Shown piece by piece: positions 38,169-45,640 of a DNA stretch of 64,000 nucleotides. The DNA is from Winogradskyella sp. PC-19 (GTDB lineage Bacteria > Bacteroidota > Bacteroidia > Flavobacteriales > Flavobacteriaceae): the NCBI RefSeq assembly GCF_002163855.1, contig NZ_CP019332.1, positions 2,583,145 to 2,647,144 on the forward strand. Direction: 5' to 3'. Positions within the stretch are counted from its first letter, which is position 1, and every line of letters begins with the position of its first letter. Both the position numbers and the translations under genes were made by a program. The notes under the pieces are model-generated. The model searched no databases and was not told the origin of the DNA. It saw nothing but the letters and a program-made list of their open reading frames with translations.

Positions 38169-38760
38169 CAACTCCGATTTTTAATAAGTATTTTAATCTT
38201 AATTGAAGATTTATTGGTTTTTCAGCTAATTGTGGCGAAAAATATAAAAGGCCTTCTGTCTTAAAATTTATTTCAGCTATTGGGTTTTTAATAGTCTTAA
38301 CTTCAAAATCTCTTAAGTCTGAGTCATATTGTAAAAGCCTTGTTTTATCCAAACCCTTAGACTGTAAATGTTTCATTAGTTTTTTTCGATTTACACTTGT
38401 AATAACACAAGATTTAAAACCTTTTGACAAATCTGATTTCTCATTTGTATAAATCCCTGTAATTAAGAAATAGTGCGTTGTTTTTTTATTATTATCCAGT
38501 AGCCAACCTATTTTTTGTGCATCATTTTTAAGATATGATAATTCAAAAGTAAAAGTTGGTAAGCTTTTATTTAAATAGTCTAATTGCGCTTTTTCATCTA
38601 TTAAAATAGTTTCGTTTTGGAGGTAAATTAAGTCTATACCTTGTTGTTGAAGGCTAATATCTTCAATACGTTCAAACTCTAAGTTTAAACTTTCGTATAT
38701 GCCATCGAGAAATTTACCAAGTAGTTTCTCTTTATTTAAATCCCTTTCGAAATGAGACAT
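38149..38760 (-). CDS. Probable type II restriction endonuclease, PD-(D/E)XK fold
   Basis: A 203-residue soluble protein. The stretch GIDLIYLQNETILIDEKAQ (41-59) fits the PD-(D/E)XK core, with Asp43, Asp55 and Lys57 as candidate metal and catalytic residues, preceded by helices that begin ERDLNKEKLLGKFLDGIY. It overlaps the methyltransferase stop by 20 bases, tail to tail, which supports the role of cognate nuclease. I do not recognise the subfamily, so the assignment rests on the core motif plus context. A nickase or other nuclease of the fold is possible. Confidence 0.7.
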   Translation of the reverse strand: MSHFERDLNKEKLLGKFLDGIYESLNLEFERIEDISLQQQGIDLIYLQNETILIDEKAQLDYLNKSLPTFTFELSYLKNDAQKIGWLLDNNKKTTHYFLITGIYTNEKSDLSKGFKSCVITSVNRKKLMKHLQSKGLDKTRLLQYDSDLRDFEVKTIKNPIAEINFKTEGLLYFSPQLAEKPINLQLRLKYLLKIGVAKQIYP

Positions 38761-38794
38761 GTTAAATTCATGATTAATACATACAATTTAATCA

Positions 38795-38802
38795 TATTTT
38801 TG
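38795..38802 (+). promoter_or_regulatory. -7 box of the TrmH-like gene, very close to the start codon
   Basis: TATTTTTG matches TAnnTTTG and ends 4 bases before the ATG at 38807. If used, transcription would begin at or inside the start codon, giving a leaderless message. Confidence 0.4.
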
Positions 38803-38806
38803 TCAT

Positions 38807-39265
38807 ATGAATGACAACTTAAAAAACGAATTTTTTGGTATTGGTATCCAAAACGGAAAAACACCTGAAAATTTGGGTGTTTTATGGCGTTCTGCTCAAA
38901 ATCTTGGAGCGAGTTTTATTTTTACTATTGGTAATCGTTATGCAAAACAAGCTAGTGATACACATAATGCTGTAAAGTCTATGCCTTATTTTCATTATGA
39001 AACATTTGACGATTTTTTTAATAATCTTCCCAAAGGTGCGAGAATCGTTGGCGTGGAATTAACTGAAGAAGCGCAAGACCTAGAAACCTTTAATCATCCA
39101 AGGAGATGCGTATATTTACTTGGTGCAGAAGACCATGGGTTATCAAATCTAGCTAAAGAAAAAAGTCATTTTTTAGTAAAATTTAAATCGCAGTTGAGTC
39201 TAAATGTTTCAGTAGCAGGAAGTATTGTGATGTACGATAGAGGAATAAACAAACCAAGGTCGTAA
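38807..39265 (+). CDS. TrmH/SpoU-family RNA 2'-O-methyltransferase
   Basis: A 152-residue SPOUT protein with the family motifs KTPENLGVLWRSAQNLGASFIF (motif 1), YLLGAEDHGLS (motif 2) and LSLNVSVAGSIVMYDR (motif 3), which form the knotted AdoMet site. It lacks the N-terminal substrate-binding domain of larger SpoU members. It methylates a ribose in tRNA or rRNA, but the site is unknown. It precedes era by 33 bases. Confidence 0.9.
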   Translation: MNDNLKNEFFGIGIQNGKTPENLGVLWRSAQNLGASFIFTIGNRYAKQASDTHNAVKSMPYFHYETFDDFFNNLPKGARIVGVELTEEAQDLETFNHPRRCVYLLGAEDHGLSNLAKEKSHFLVKFKSQLSLNVSVAGSIVMYDRGINKPRS

Positions 39266-39270
39266 CTTTG
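39263..39270 (+). promoter_or_regulatory. -7 box of era inside the upstream stop codon
   Basis: TAACTTTG (TAnnTTTG) begins with the TAA stop of the upstream methyltransferase gene and lies 28 bases before the era ATG. No TTG at the usual spacing was seen. Confidence 0.45.
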
Positions 39271-39298
39271 CACCTAATAATAGAGAATTAGTATACAT

Positions 39299-40180
39299 AT
39301 GCATAAAGCAGGTTTTGTAAATATTATTGGTAATCCTAATGTGGGTAAGTCTACGTTGATGAATGCCTTTATTGGTGAGAAATTGTCAATAATAACATCT
39401 AAAGCGCAAACTACGCGTCATCGTATTTTAGGTATTGTTAATGGTGATGATTTTCAGATGATTCTTAGTGATACACCAGGAATTATAAAACCAGCTTATG
39501 AGCTTCAAGCATCTATGATGGACTTTGTAAAGTCTGCTTTTGAGGATGCAGACGTGTTGGTTTATATGGTTGAAATTGGAGAAAAAGAACTCAAAGACGA
39601 AGCCTTCTTTAAGAAAATTACAAATTCAAAAATCCCTGTTTTATTATTATTAAATAAAATAGATAATTCAAATCAAGAACAATTAGAAGAACAAGCACAA
39701 TTATGGCAAAGCAAAGTGCCAAATGCTGAGTTTTTTCCAATTTCTGCTCTGCAAGGCTTCAATGTTCAAAATGTGTTTGAACGTATAAAAGAATTATTAC
39801 CTGAGTCTCCAGCATTTTATCCAAAAGATCAATTAACAGATAAGCCAGAACGCTTTTTTGTTAACGAAGCTATTAGAGAGAAAATATTGTTGCACTATAA
39901 AAAAGAAATACCATATGCCGTTGAGGTAGATACAGAAGAGTTCTTTGAAGAAGAAAATATCATTCGTATTCGTTCTGTAATTATGGTAGAACGTGAGACT
40001 CAAAAAGGAATCATTATAGGACACAAAGGCTCTGCTTTAAAGCGTGTAGGTATAGAAGCACGTAAGGATTTAGAAAAATTCTTTGGTAAGCAAGTACATT
40101 TAGAATTATATGTCAAAGTCAACAAAAACTGGCGTAGTAATCAAAATCAGTTAAGACGTTTCGGATACAATCAGCGATAA
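39299..40180 (+). CDS. era: GTPase Era
   Basis: A 293-residue GTPase needed for 30S ribosome assembly. The GTPase domain has G1 GNPNVGKS (about 11-18), G3 DTPG and G4 NKID. The C-terminal KH domain contains the GHKGSALKRVGIEARKDLE loop, which binds 16S rRNA near its 3' end. Start and length match the family. The stop overlaps the convergent gene by 10 bases. Confidence 0.98.
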   Translation: MHKAGFVNIIGNPNVGKSTLMNAFIGEKLSIITSKAQTTRHRILGIVNGDDFQMILSDTPGIIKPAYELQASMMDFVKSAFEDADVLVYMVEIGEKELKDEAFFKKITNSKIPVLLLLNKIDNSNQEQLEEQAQLWQSKVPNAEFFPISALQGFNVQNVFERIKELLPESPAFYPKDQLTDKPERFFVNEAIREKILLHYKKEIPYAVEVDTEEFFEEENIIRIRSVIMVERETQKGIIIGHKGSALKRVGIEARKDLEKFFGKQVHLELYVKVNKNWRSNQNQLRRFGYNQR

Positions 40181-40671
40181 TCTCTTAGGGTGTCTCGCAT
40201 AAATGCATGTAATTTATACATTTCAGGTTTTCCTTTTGCCTTACCCATTCGTCCAATAAAATATAGGGTAAACCAAATTATAATCATAAATAACGTCATA
40301 AACATTTGTATGGCATAAGAGTTTCCTAAACTCATATTAGTGTATGCCCAAATTCCAAAAGCGATAAAAAGTCCAGCAACAATAAAGTGGAAAAACATAA
40401 ACATGGTCCAAATCGTAGGATTCGGTCCAAAAAGACCATGAACAGTCGCACTGGCTTTATCTTTTTCGTTAATCTCTAAGTGTAATTGCGGTGACCAATA
40501 GTGCTGTGCTTGTTTCGGGAAACGGATAAATACATGGTCGTCCAATCGGGTTACAATAAAATTAGATTGTTTACTTTTCTGTTCTTCAAAGCCAGTTAAG
40601 AGAATTTCGTTAGTAGTTTCAACATCAAATTTAAAACGCGGACGTAAAACAATTTCATTAGTAAGTTCCAT
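40171..40671 (-). CDS. Conserved two-helix membrane protein of unknown function
   Basis: A 166-residue protein. The N-terminal half (about 1-85) is a soluble beta-rich region with FDVETTNEILLTGFEEQ and HYWSPQLHLEI. Two membrane helices follow (IWTMFMFFHFIVAGLFIAFGIW and IQMFMTLFMIIIWFTLYFIG) and a short basic tail. It sits tail to tail with era (10-base overlap) and head to head with der. I do not recognise the family. The N-terminal half may be a small ligand- or lipid-binding domain. Confidence 0.75.
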   Translation of the reverse strand: MELTNEIVLRPRFKFDVETTNEILLTGFEEQKSKQSNFIVTRLDDHVFIRFPKQAQHYWSPQLHLEINEKDKASATVHGLFGPNPTIWTMFMFFHFIVAGLFIAFGIWAYTNMSLGNSYAIQMFMTLFMIIIWFTLYFIGRMGKAKGKPEMYKLHAFMRDTLRDYR

Positions 40672-40721
40672 AATAATATATAACTGACAACAATTTACAT
40701 AAATTCTTTAATATTATATTC

Positions 40722-40729
40722 TATATTTG
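40722..40729 (+). promoter_or_regulatory. -7 box of der
   Basis: TATATTTG, an exact match to TAnnTTTG, lies 44 bases before the der start codon. No TTG is present at the usual distance. Confidence 0.45.
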
Positions 40730-40772
40730 CAGCCGCTTACGGGATATGTAATGCAAAGTAAATCAAAAAGAT

Positions 40773-42080
40773 ATGAGTAATATAGTAGCTATAGTTGGGC
40801 GTCCTAATGTAGGTAAATCAACTTTCTTTAATAGACTAATACAACGTCGCGAAGCGATAGTAGATGCCGTTAGCGGTGTAACCAGAGACAGACATTACGG
40901 AAAAAGTGATTGGAACGGAAAAGAGTTTTCTCTTATTGATACCGGTGGATATGTCGTTGGTAGTGACGATATTTTTGAAGCTGAAATTGATAAACAAGTA
41001 GAATTAGCCATTGACGAAGCAGATGCTATTATATTTATGGTAGATGTTGAAAGCGGTGTTACTGGTATGGATGAAGACGTGGCGCAATTACTTCGTAAAT
41101 CAAAAAAACCTGTATTTCTTACAGTAAATAAAGTAGATAATGGAAAGCGTGCAGAAGATGCTGTGGAATTTTATTCTTTAGGTCTTGGTGAATATTATAC
41201 AATTGCTAGTATTAACGGAAGTGGAACAGGAGATTTATTAGATGCATTGGTAGAAGCATTGCCTGAAGTTGAAGAGGAAGAAGAAGCGGACGAGTTACCA
41301 AGATTTGCTGTAGTTGGTCGTCCTAACGCTGGTAAGTCATCATTTATAAACGCACTTATTGGCGAAGACAGATACATCGTTACAGATATTGCAGGTACAA
41401 CACGTGATTCTATAGATACAAAATATAATCGTTTCGGATTCGAATTTAATTTAGTAGATACTGCTGGGATTAGACGTAAATCTAAAGTAAAAGAAGATTT
41501 AGAATTCTATTCTGTTATGCGAAGTGTTAGAGCCATCGAACATTCAGATGTATGTTTATTAGTTTTGGATGCTACTCGAGGCTTTGATGGACAAGTACAA
41601 AATATTTTCTGGTTAGCGCAACGTAATAGAAAAGGTATCGTCATCTTAGTAAACAAGTGGGATTTAGTTGAAAAGGAAACAAAAACCGCTAAAGAATTTG
41701 AGACGTTTATCAGAAAGCAAATTGAACCTTTTACTGACGTGCCGATAGTGTTTATATCGGTCTTAAACAAACAACGAATTTTTAAAGCTATTGAAACTGC
41801 TGTAGAAGTTTATAATAACCGCTCAAAACGAATAAAAACGAGTGTATTAAATGATACATTTCTCCCAATCATTGAAAACTATCCACCACCAGCTTATAAG
41901 GGTAAGTTTGTCAAGATTAAATACATCATGCAATTGCCAACACCACAACCGCAGTTTGCATTCTTTTGTAATTTACCTCAGTATGTCAAAGAACCTTATA
42001 AGCGTTACCTAGAAAATAAACTCAGAGAAAAATTTGATTTTCATGGTGTTCCTGTAAGTGTATACATGCGTAAAAAGTAG
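40773..42080 (+). CDS. der: Ribosome biogenesis GTPase Der (EngA)
   Basis: A 435-residue tandem-domain GTPase for 50S subunit maturation. Two G domains: GRPNVGKS (about 8-15) with DTGG and NKVD, and GRPNAGKS (about 182-189) with DTAG and NKWD. A C-terminal KH-like domain ([32 protein letters not shown]) follows. The gene has its own promoter, and its end overlaps the orphan sorting-domain reading frame described next. Confidence 0.98.
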   Translation: MSNIVAIVGRPNVGKSTFFNRLIQRREAIVDAVSGVTRDRHYGKSDWNGKEFSLIDTGGYVVGSDDIFEAEIDKQVELAIDEADAIIFMVDVESGVTGMDEDVAQLLRKSKKPVFLTVNKVDNGKRAEDAVEFYSLGLGEYYTIASINGSGTGDLLDALVEALPEVEEEEEADELPRFAVVGRPNAGKSSFINALIGEDRYIVTDIAGTTRDSIDTKYNRFGFEFNLVDTAGIRRKSKVKEDLEFYSVMRSVRAIEHSDVCLLVLDATRGFDGQVQNIFWLAQRNRKGIVILVNKWDLVEKETKTAKEFETFIRKQIEPFTDVPIVFISVLNKQRIFKAIETAVEVYNNRSKRIKTSVLNDTFLPIIENYPPPAYKGKFVKIKYIMQLPTPQPQFAFFCNLPQYVKEPYKRYLENKLREKFDFHGVPVSVYMRKK

Positions 42081-42159
42081 TTTTATAATTCCATACTACT
42101 TTAGCAATTGGAAGTGTGTTCTCGTTGCTTACTCAATATTTATAATACTATCGTCATGG

Positions 42160-42303
42160 AAATTAACCGCTGAACTTTCGGTAGAAAACCCATTTTGGGA
42201 TGGTCGTTATAGTGGTAGTTTAATGCCATCCGATGATTATTGGTTTTCAGTAAACCTTCAAGATGGTAGGGTGTTTACCAAGCATTTTGTTCTTAAACGC
42301 TAA
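42160..42303 (+). pseudogene. Orphan T9SS type-B (CHU_C) sorting-domain remnant
   Basis: The frame ends WDGRYSGSLMPSDDYWFSV and then NLQDGRVFTKHFVLKR before a stop. This is the classic tail of a type-B T9SS C-terminal domain (consensus WDGxYNGxxLPxxDYWFxxxLxDGRxFxxHFxLKR), which normally ends a large secreted adhesin. Only about the last 40-50 residues are recognisable, and upstream the same frame runs into the end of der without homology. It looks like the stump of a deleted large surface-protein gene. A signal-less 81-residue frame starting at 42058 exists but is not expected to be a functional gene. Confidence 0.65.
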
Positions 42304-42305
42304 GA

Positions 42306-43142
42306 TTACCAGCCTCCAGAAGCACCACCGCCGCCAAAACTTCCGCCGCCAAATCCGCCACCAAATCCGCCACTAGAGCTTCCACCGCCAAATCCACCGA
42401 ATCCTCCAGAAGAGGATGACCCGCTTCTGTAGCTACCTCGTCCCATATTGCTTAAGATAATAGCTTCTAAAAGACTATCGCCACCAGAACGACGATTGTT
42501 ACCACCACCTTTTCCGCCACCTTTGTGCTTAGATATAGCGATAATAAATATGATAAAAAAGATGAATAGTACAAACAAAAGTCCGAAAGGAAACTCTCCA
42601 GATGATTGCCGTGTTCCTTGATACTCTCCATTTAAAACCTCAAAGATTGCGTCAGCACCTCGATTTAGACCACCTGCATAATCATTGCGCTTAAAGTACG
42701 GAATAATGTCACGCTCAATAATACGCTTACTTAGCGCATCTGTAAGTATATATTCAATACCGTAACCATTGGCAATAGCTATACGTCTATCATCTCTTGC
42801 TAAAAGAATTAAAATACCATTGTCTTTAGCAGCACTTCCTCCAATACCCCATTTTTCACCCCAATTTGCAGCTAAATAATTAATATCTTCACCCTTTGTA
42901 GATGGTATAGTAATAACAACAATTTGAGTAGAGGTTGTGTCAGAATATCGAATTAGCTTATTTTCTAGTTGTGCTTTATCATTTTTAGAAAGTAAATTGT
43001 AATAATCATAAACGCTAGTCTGAAATTTTGGAACTTCAGGAATATTATATTGTGCTTCTACGTTTTGAATACAAAAAAGTAATACTACAGCCGAAAGAAT
43101 AAACTTCCAGCTTCTGACGTCTAAATTTACTTTATTACTCAT
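42306..43142 (-). CDS. TPM-domain protein with Gly/Ser-rich tail
   Basis: A 278-residue membrane-anchored protein. It has a signal/anchor helix, a TPM domain (about 38-165) and a helix (about 178-200, LLFVLFIFFIIFIIAI). The tail is highly Gly/Ser rich (GGFGGGSSSGGFGGG type) and ends SGGW. TPM proteins are linked to thylakoid/photosystem repair in plants and have an unclear role in bacteria. Together with the second TPM gene and LemA (overlap 4 bases and 12-base gap) it forms a conserved unit. The Gly-rich tail is typical of the family. Confidence 0.9.
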   Translation of the reverse strand: MSNKVNLDVRSWKFILSAVVLLFCIQNVEAQYNIPEVPKFQTSVYDYYNLLSKNDKAQLENKLIRYSDTTSTQIVVITIPSTKGEDINYLAANWGEKWGIGGSAAKDNGILILLARDDRRIAIANGYGIEYILTDALSKRIIERDIIPYFKRNDYAGGLNRGADAIFEVLNGEYQGTRQSSGEFPFGLLFVLFIFFIIFIIAISKHKGGGKGGGNNRRSGGDSLLEAIILSNMGRGSYRSGSSSSGGFGGFGGGSSSGGFGGGFGGGSFGGGGASGGW

Positions 43143-43579
43143 CCTTTAGAAATCGTATTATCCAATTCATCAGTATCACCATGAATCCATGGGAAATTCT
43201 TAGACATTTCTTTTCCAGCTTTTTTGATGCCTTCAATTAAGCCCTGTGCAAACTCTCCTTTTTGAAAATAAGTTGCAATAATGTCTCGAGTAGAATTCCA
43301 GAAGTCAGTACTTACACTTTCATTGATGCCTTTGTCTCCATAAATAACAAATGCCTTTTTGTCGACGGCGACATAAATCAAAACACCATTCTGCTCTTTG
43401 GTATTATCCATTTTTAAATAATGAAAGACTTCCATAGCATGCTCATAGACATCTGTATCGCAATTATGCTCAATATGAACTCGGATTTCTCCAGATGTAT
43501 CTTTTTCGGCATTGCGTATAGTAGAAACTATGGCCTCTTCTTCAGAAGCTGTTAGAAAGTTTTCAATATTGGATGACAT
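43139..43579 (-). CDS. TPM-domain protein (short, soluble)
   Basis: A 146-residue TPM domain with the family stretch SGEIRVHIEHNCDTDVYEHAMEVFHYLKMDNTKEQNGVLIYVAVDKKAFVIYGDKGI. No signal peptide or membrane helix, so it is probably cytoplasmic, unlike its neighbour. Its stop overlaps the start of the longer TPM gene by 4 bases, and LemA precedes it by 12 bases. It may bind the membrane-bound partner. Confidence 0.9.
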   Translation of the reverse strand: MSSNIENFLTASEEEAIVSTIRNAEKDTSGEIRVHIEHNCDTDVYEHAMEVFHYLKMDNTKEQNGVLIYVAVDKKAFVIYGDKGINESVSTDFWNSTRDIIATYFQKGEFAQGLIEGIKKAGKEMSKNFPWIHGDTDELDNTISKG

Positions 43580-43591
43580 TATGTTATATAG

Positions 43592-44191
43592 TTAATCAAA
43601 TTTAATCTCAACGTTTGGAACTTTCTCAGAACCTTCTTCTGCTTTATATCTATGCATTTCTTCAAAGCCAAACCAGCCAGCTAAAATTTTATTTGGAAAT
43701 TTTGTTGTGTAAATATCATATTCATTAACAGCATCATTATAACGATCTCGTGCAACATTGATTCTGTTTTCTGTGCCTTCTTGTTGCGCTTGAAAATCTC
43801 GAAATTGTTGCGTGGTTTTAAGGTCAGGATAACGTTCAAATGTTGCAAGTAAGCGGCTAAATGAGCCTTTAAGATTAGACTGAGCTTTTTGGAAAGCTTC
43901 CATGTTTTCAGGTGTTAAGCTACTGGCATCAATGTTAACTGATGTTGCTTTTGATCTTGCCTCAATAACTTCATTTAAAACTTTACGCTCAAAATCTGCC
44001 GAGCTTTTTACTGTTTGTACAACGCTGCTGTACAAATCGCTTCTTCTTTGATAAGCACTTTCTACGTCAGCCCATTCTGTTTTTGCATTTGCTTCTAATT
44101 CAACAGATCTATTATTTATTCCGACTGCCCAATTGTATATTCCAAATGCAATTACAGCGATTACGATTAAAGGGATTAGCCATTTTTTCAT
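43592..44191 (-). CDS. LemA family protein
   Basis: A 199-residue protein with an N-terminal membrane helix (KWLIPLIVIAVIAFGIYNWA) and a long helical domain with the LemA landmarks RRSDLYSSVVQTVKS, AFQKAQSNLKGSFSRLLATFERYPDLK and NVARDRYNDAVNEYDIYTTKFPNKILA. LemA proteins have an extended four-helix bundle of unknown function, and often occur beside TPM proteins, as here. The C-terminus faces the cytoplasm or periplasm, which cannot be judged. Confidence 0.93.
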   Translation of the reverse strand: MKKWLIPLIVIAVIAFGIYNWAVGINNRSVELEANAKTEWADVESAYQRRSDLYSSVVQTVKSSADFERKVLNEVIEARSKATSVNIDASSLTPENMEAFQKAQSNLKGSFSRLLATFERYPDLKTTQQFRDFQAQQEGTENRINVARDRYNDAVNEYDIYTTKFPNKILAGWFGFEEMHRYKAEEGSEKVPNVEIKFD

Positions 44192-44202
44192 GATATTGAT
44201 TT

Positions 44203-44532
44203 TTAAAGTTGTGTTTTGATTTTTATGAGTTTTGCTTTAATACCTTCTAGTTTTGTAATGATTTCAAAGTTATTTAAGGCTTCTTGTTTATCTTCTTTTA
44301 TATGGGTTTTTGCACCTTCTAAGGTAAAACCTCGTTCTTTTACCAAGTGGTAAATAAACTTAAGGTTTTTAATATCTTCTGGTGTAAATTTTCTATTGCC
44401 TTTAGCATTTTTTTTAGGTTTAATGACATCAAATTCTTTTTCCCAAAAACGAATTAGAGACGTGTTTACATTGAAGGCTTTGGCAACTTCGCCAATACCG
44501 TAATAACGTTTTTCTGGTAAATCGATGTGCAT
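44203..44532 (-). CDS. MerR family transcriptional regulator (short)
   Basis: A 109-residue protein with a winged helix-turn-helix of MerR type: YYGIGEVAKAFNVNTSLIRFWEKEF and GNRKFTPEDIKNLKFIYHLVKERGFTLEGAKTHI. The C-terminus is a short coiled coil with no ligand- or metal-binding cysteines, so it is not a metal sensor. It lies between the M23 peptidase gene (3 bases) and lemA (11 bases) and may control this set, but targets are unknown. Confidence 0.88.
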   Translation of the reverse strand: MHIDLPEKRYYGIGEVAKAFNVNTSLIRFWEKEFDVIKPKKNAKGNRKFTPEDIKNLKFIYHLVKERGFTLEGAKTHIKEDKQEALNNFEIITKLEGIKAKLIKIKTQL

Positions 44533-44535
44533 ATT

Positions 44536-45507
44536 TTAATCTAAAGATTGATTTTCTAATGACGCTTTTTGTAGCAGCTCACTGAACTCTGTAGCTGATA
44601 AATTGCCATAATAGAAATTTATTGGATTGATACGTTCACCATCTTTAAAAACTTCATAATGTAAGTGTGGCGCTTCTGAACGTCCTGTACTTCCAACAAA
44701 ACCAATAAGGTCACCACGTTTTACACGTTGGTTAATACGCACGTTGTATTTGTATAAATGCGCGTAAAGCGAAACATAACCATAACCATGGTCTATACGA
44801 ATATGTTTTCCATATCCCGAAGAACTATTATCGGCACGCTTTACAATACCATCACCAGAGGCATAAATTGGAGTGCCACGTGGTGCCGTAAAATCCATAC
44901 CATAATGAAATTTGCGCACTTTGGTAAATGGGTCAGTTCTGTAGCCATAACCAGACGCCATACGTGTTAAATTTTCATTATTTACGGGTTGTATGGCTGG
45001 AATTGCTTCTAAAAATTTCTCTTTGTCTTTTGCTAAAATTGAAATCTCATCTAACGATTTTGACTGAACAACTATGGCCTTTTCTAAAATATCGAGACGT
45101 TTATTACTTTCTCTTATTAGTGCCGAATTATCATAACCTTCAAACTTTTTATAACGGTTAATACCACCAAAGCCAGCGCGACGCTGTTCTTCTGGTATTG
45201 GATTTGCTTCAAAATATAGGCGATAAATAGCATTATCTCGTTCTTCTATATTTTGTAAAACAGCAATCGCATCATCCATACGTTTGTTTAATAAATCGTA
45301 CTGCAACTCCATATTTTCAAGCTCTCGTGATAGCTCACGCTCTTTAGGAGATTCAAAAAAGTAGCTACCACCAATGACTATGGTAAATGCAAATAAAGCT
45401 GAAGATAACATAAACGCTAAGGCGTACTTTACAGTCGTACGCTTTTTTCGTCTTATTTTACGATACGATAATGTTTCGGAATCGTAATAGTATTTTACTT
45501 TAGCCAT
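44536..45507 (-). CDS. M23 family metallopeptidase (cell-wall)
   Basis: A 323-residue membrane-anchored protein. A single N-terminal helix (YALAFMLSSALFAFTIVIGGSYFF) is followed by a coiled coil (about 55-110) and a C-terminal LytM/M23 domain with HYGMDFTAPRGTPIYASGDGIV, YVSLYAHL and PHLHYEVFKDGE. All zinc ligand residues appear present (HxnD and HxH). M23 enzymes cut peptide cross-bridges in peptidoglycan or, in coiled-coil forms, activate amidases. It leads the MerR-LemA-TPM gene set. Confidence 0.92.
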   Translation of the reverse strand: MAKVKYYYDSETLSYRKIRRKKRTTVKYALAFMLSSALFAFTIVIGGSYFFESPKERELSRELENMELQYDLLNKRMDDAIAVLQNIEERDNAIYRLYFEANPIPEEQRRAGFGGINRYKKFEGYDNSALIRESNKRLDILEKAIVVQSKSLDEISILAKDKEKFLEAIPAIQPVNNENLTRMASGYGYRTDPFTKVRKFHYGMDFTAPRGTPIYASGDGIVKRADNSSSGYGKHIRIDHGYGYVSLYAHLYKYNVRINQRVKRGDLIGFVGSTGRSEAPHLHYEVFKDGERINPINFYYGNLSATEFSELLQKASLENQSLD

Positions 45508-45640
45508 ATCTTAAAATGTTCTATTTTTGTGGCGAACTAGATCAATATACAAATATAAAAATACTTTCGTATTTAAGGTGAATTTGAAGATGAAGCCATC
45601 ACTGATAAATAACGAAAAAGATGAAGCAAAATTATTAAGA

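Noticed and set aside
42306-42480. Tandem repeat in the Gly-rich region of the TPM gene
   Set aside because: This is the coding sequence of the family's usual Gly/Ser tail, not a separate DNA repeat or CRISPR array.
45527-45640. Longer in-frame start for alaS
   Set aside because: The first 38 codons have no homology, overlap a TATTTTTG promoter-like box, and the family start [10 protein letters not shown] is at 45641.
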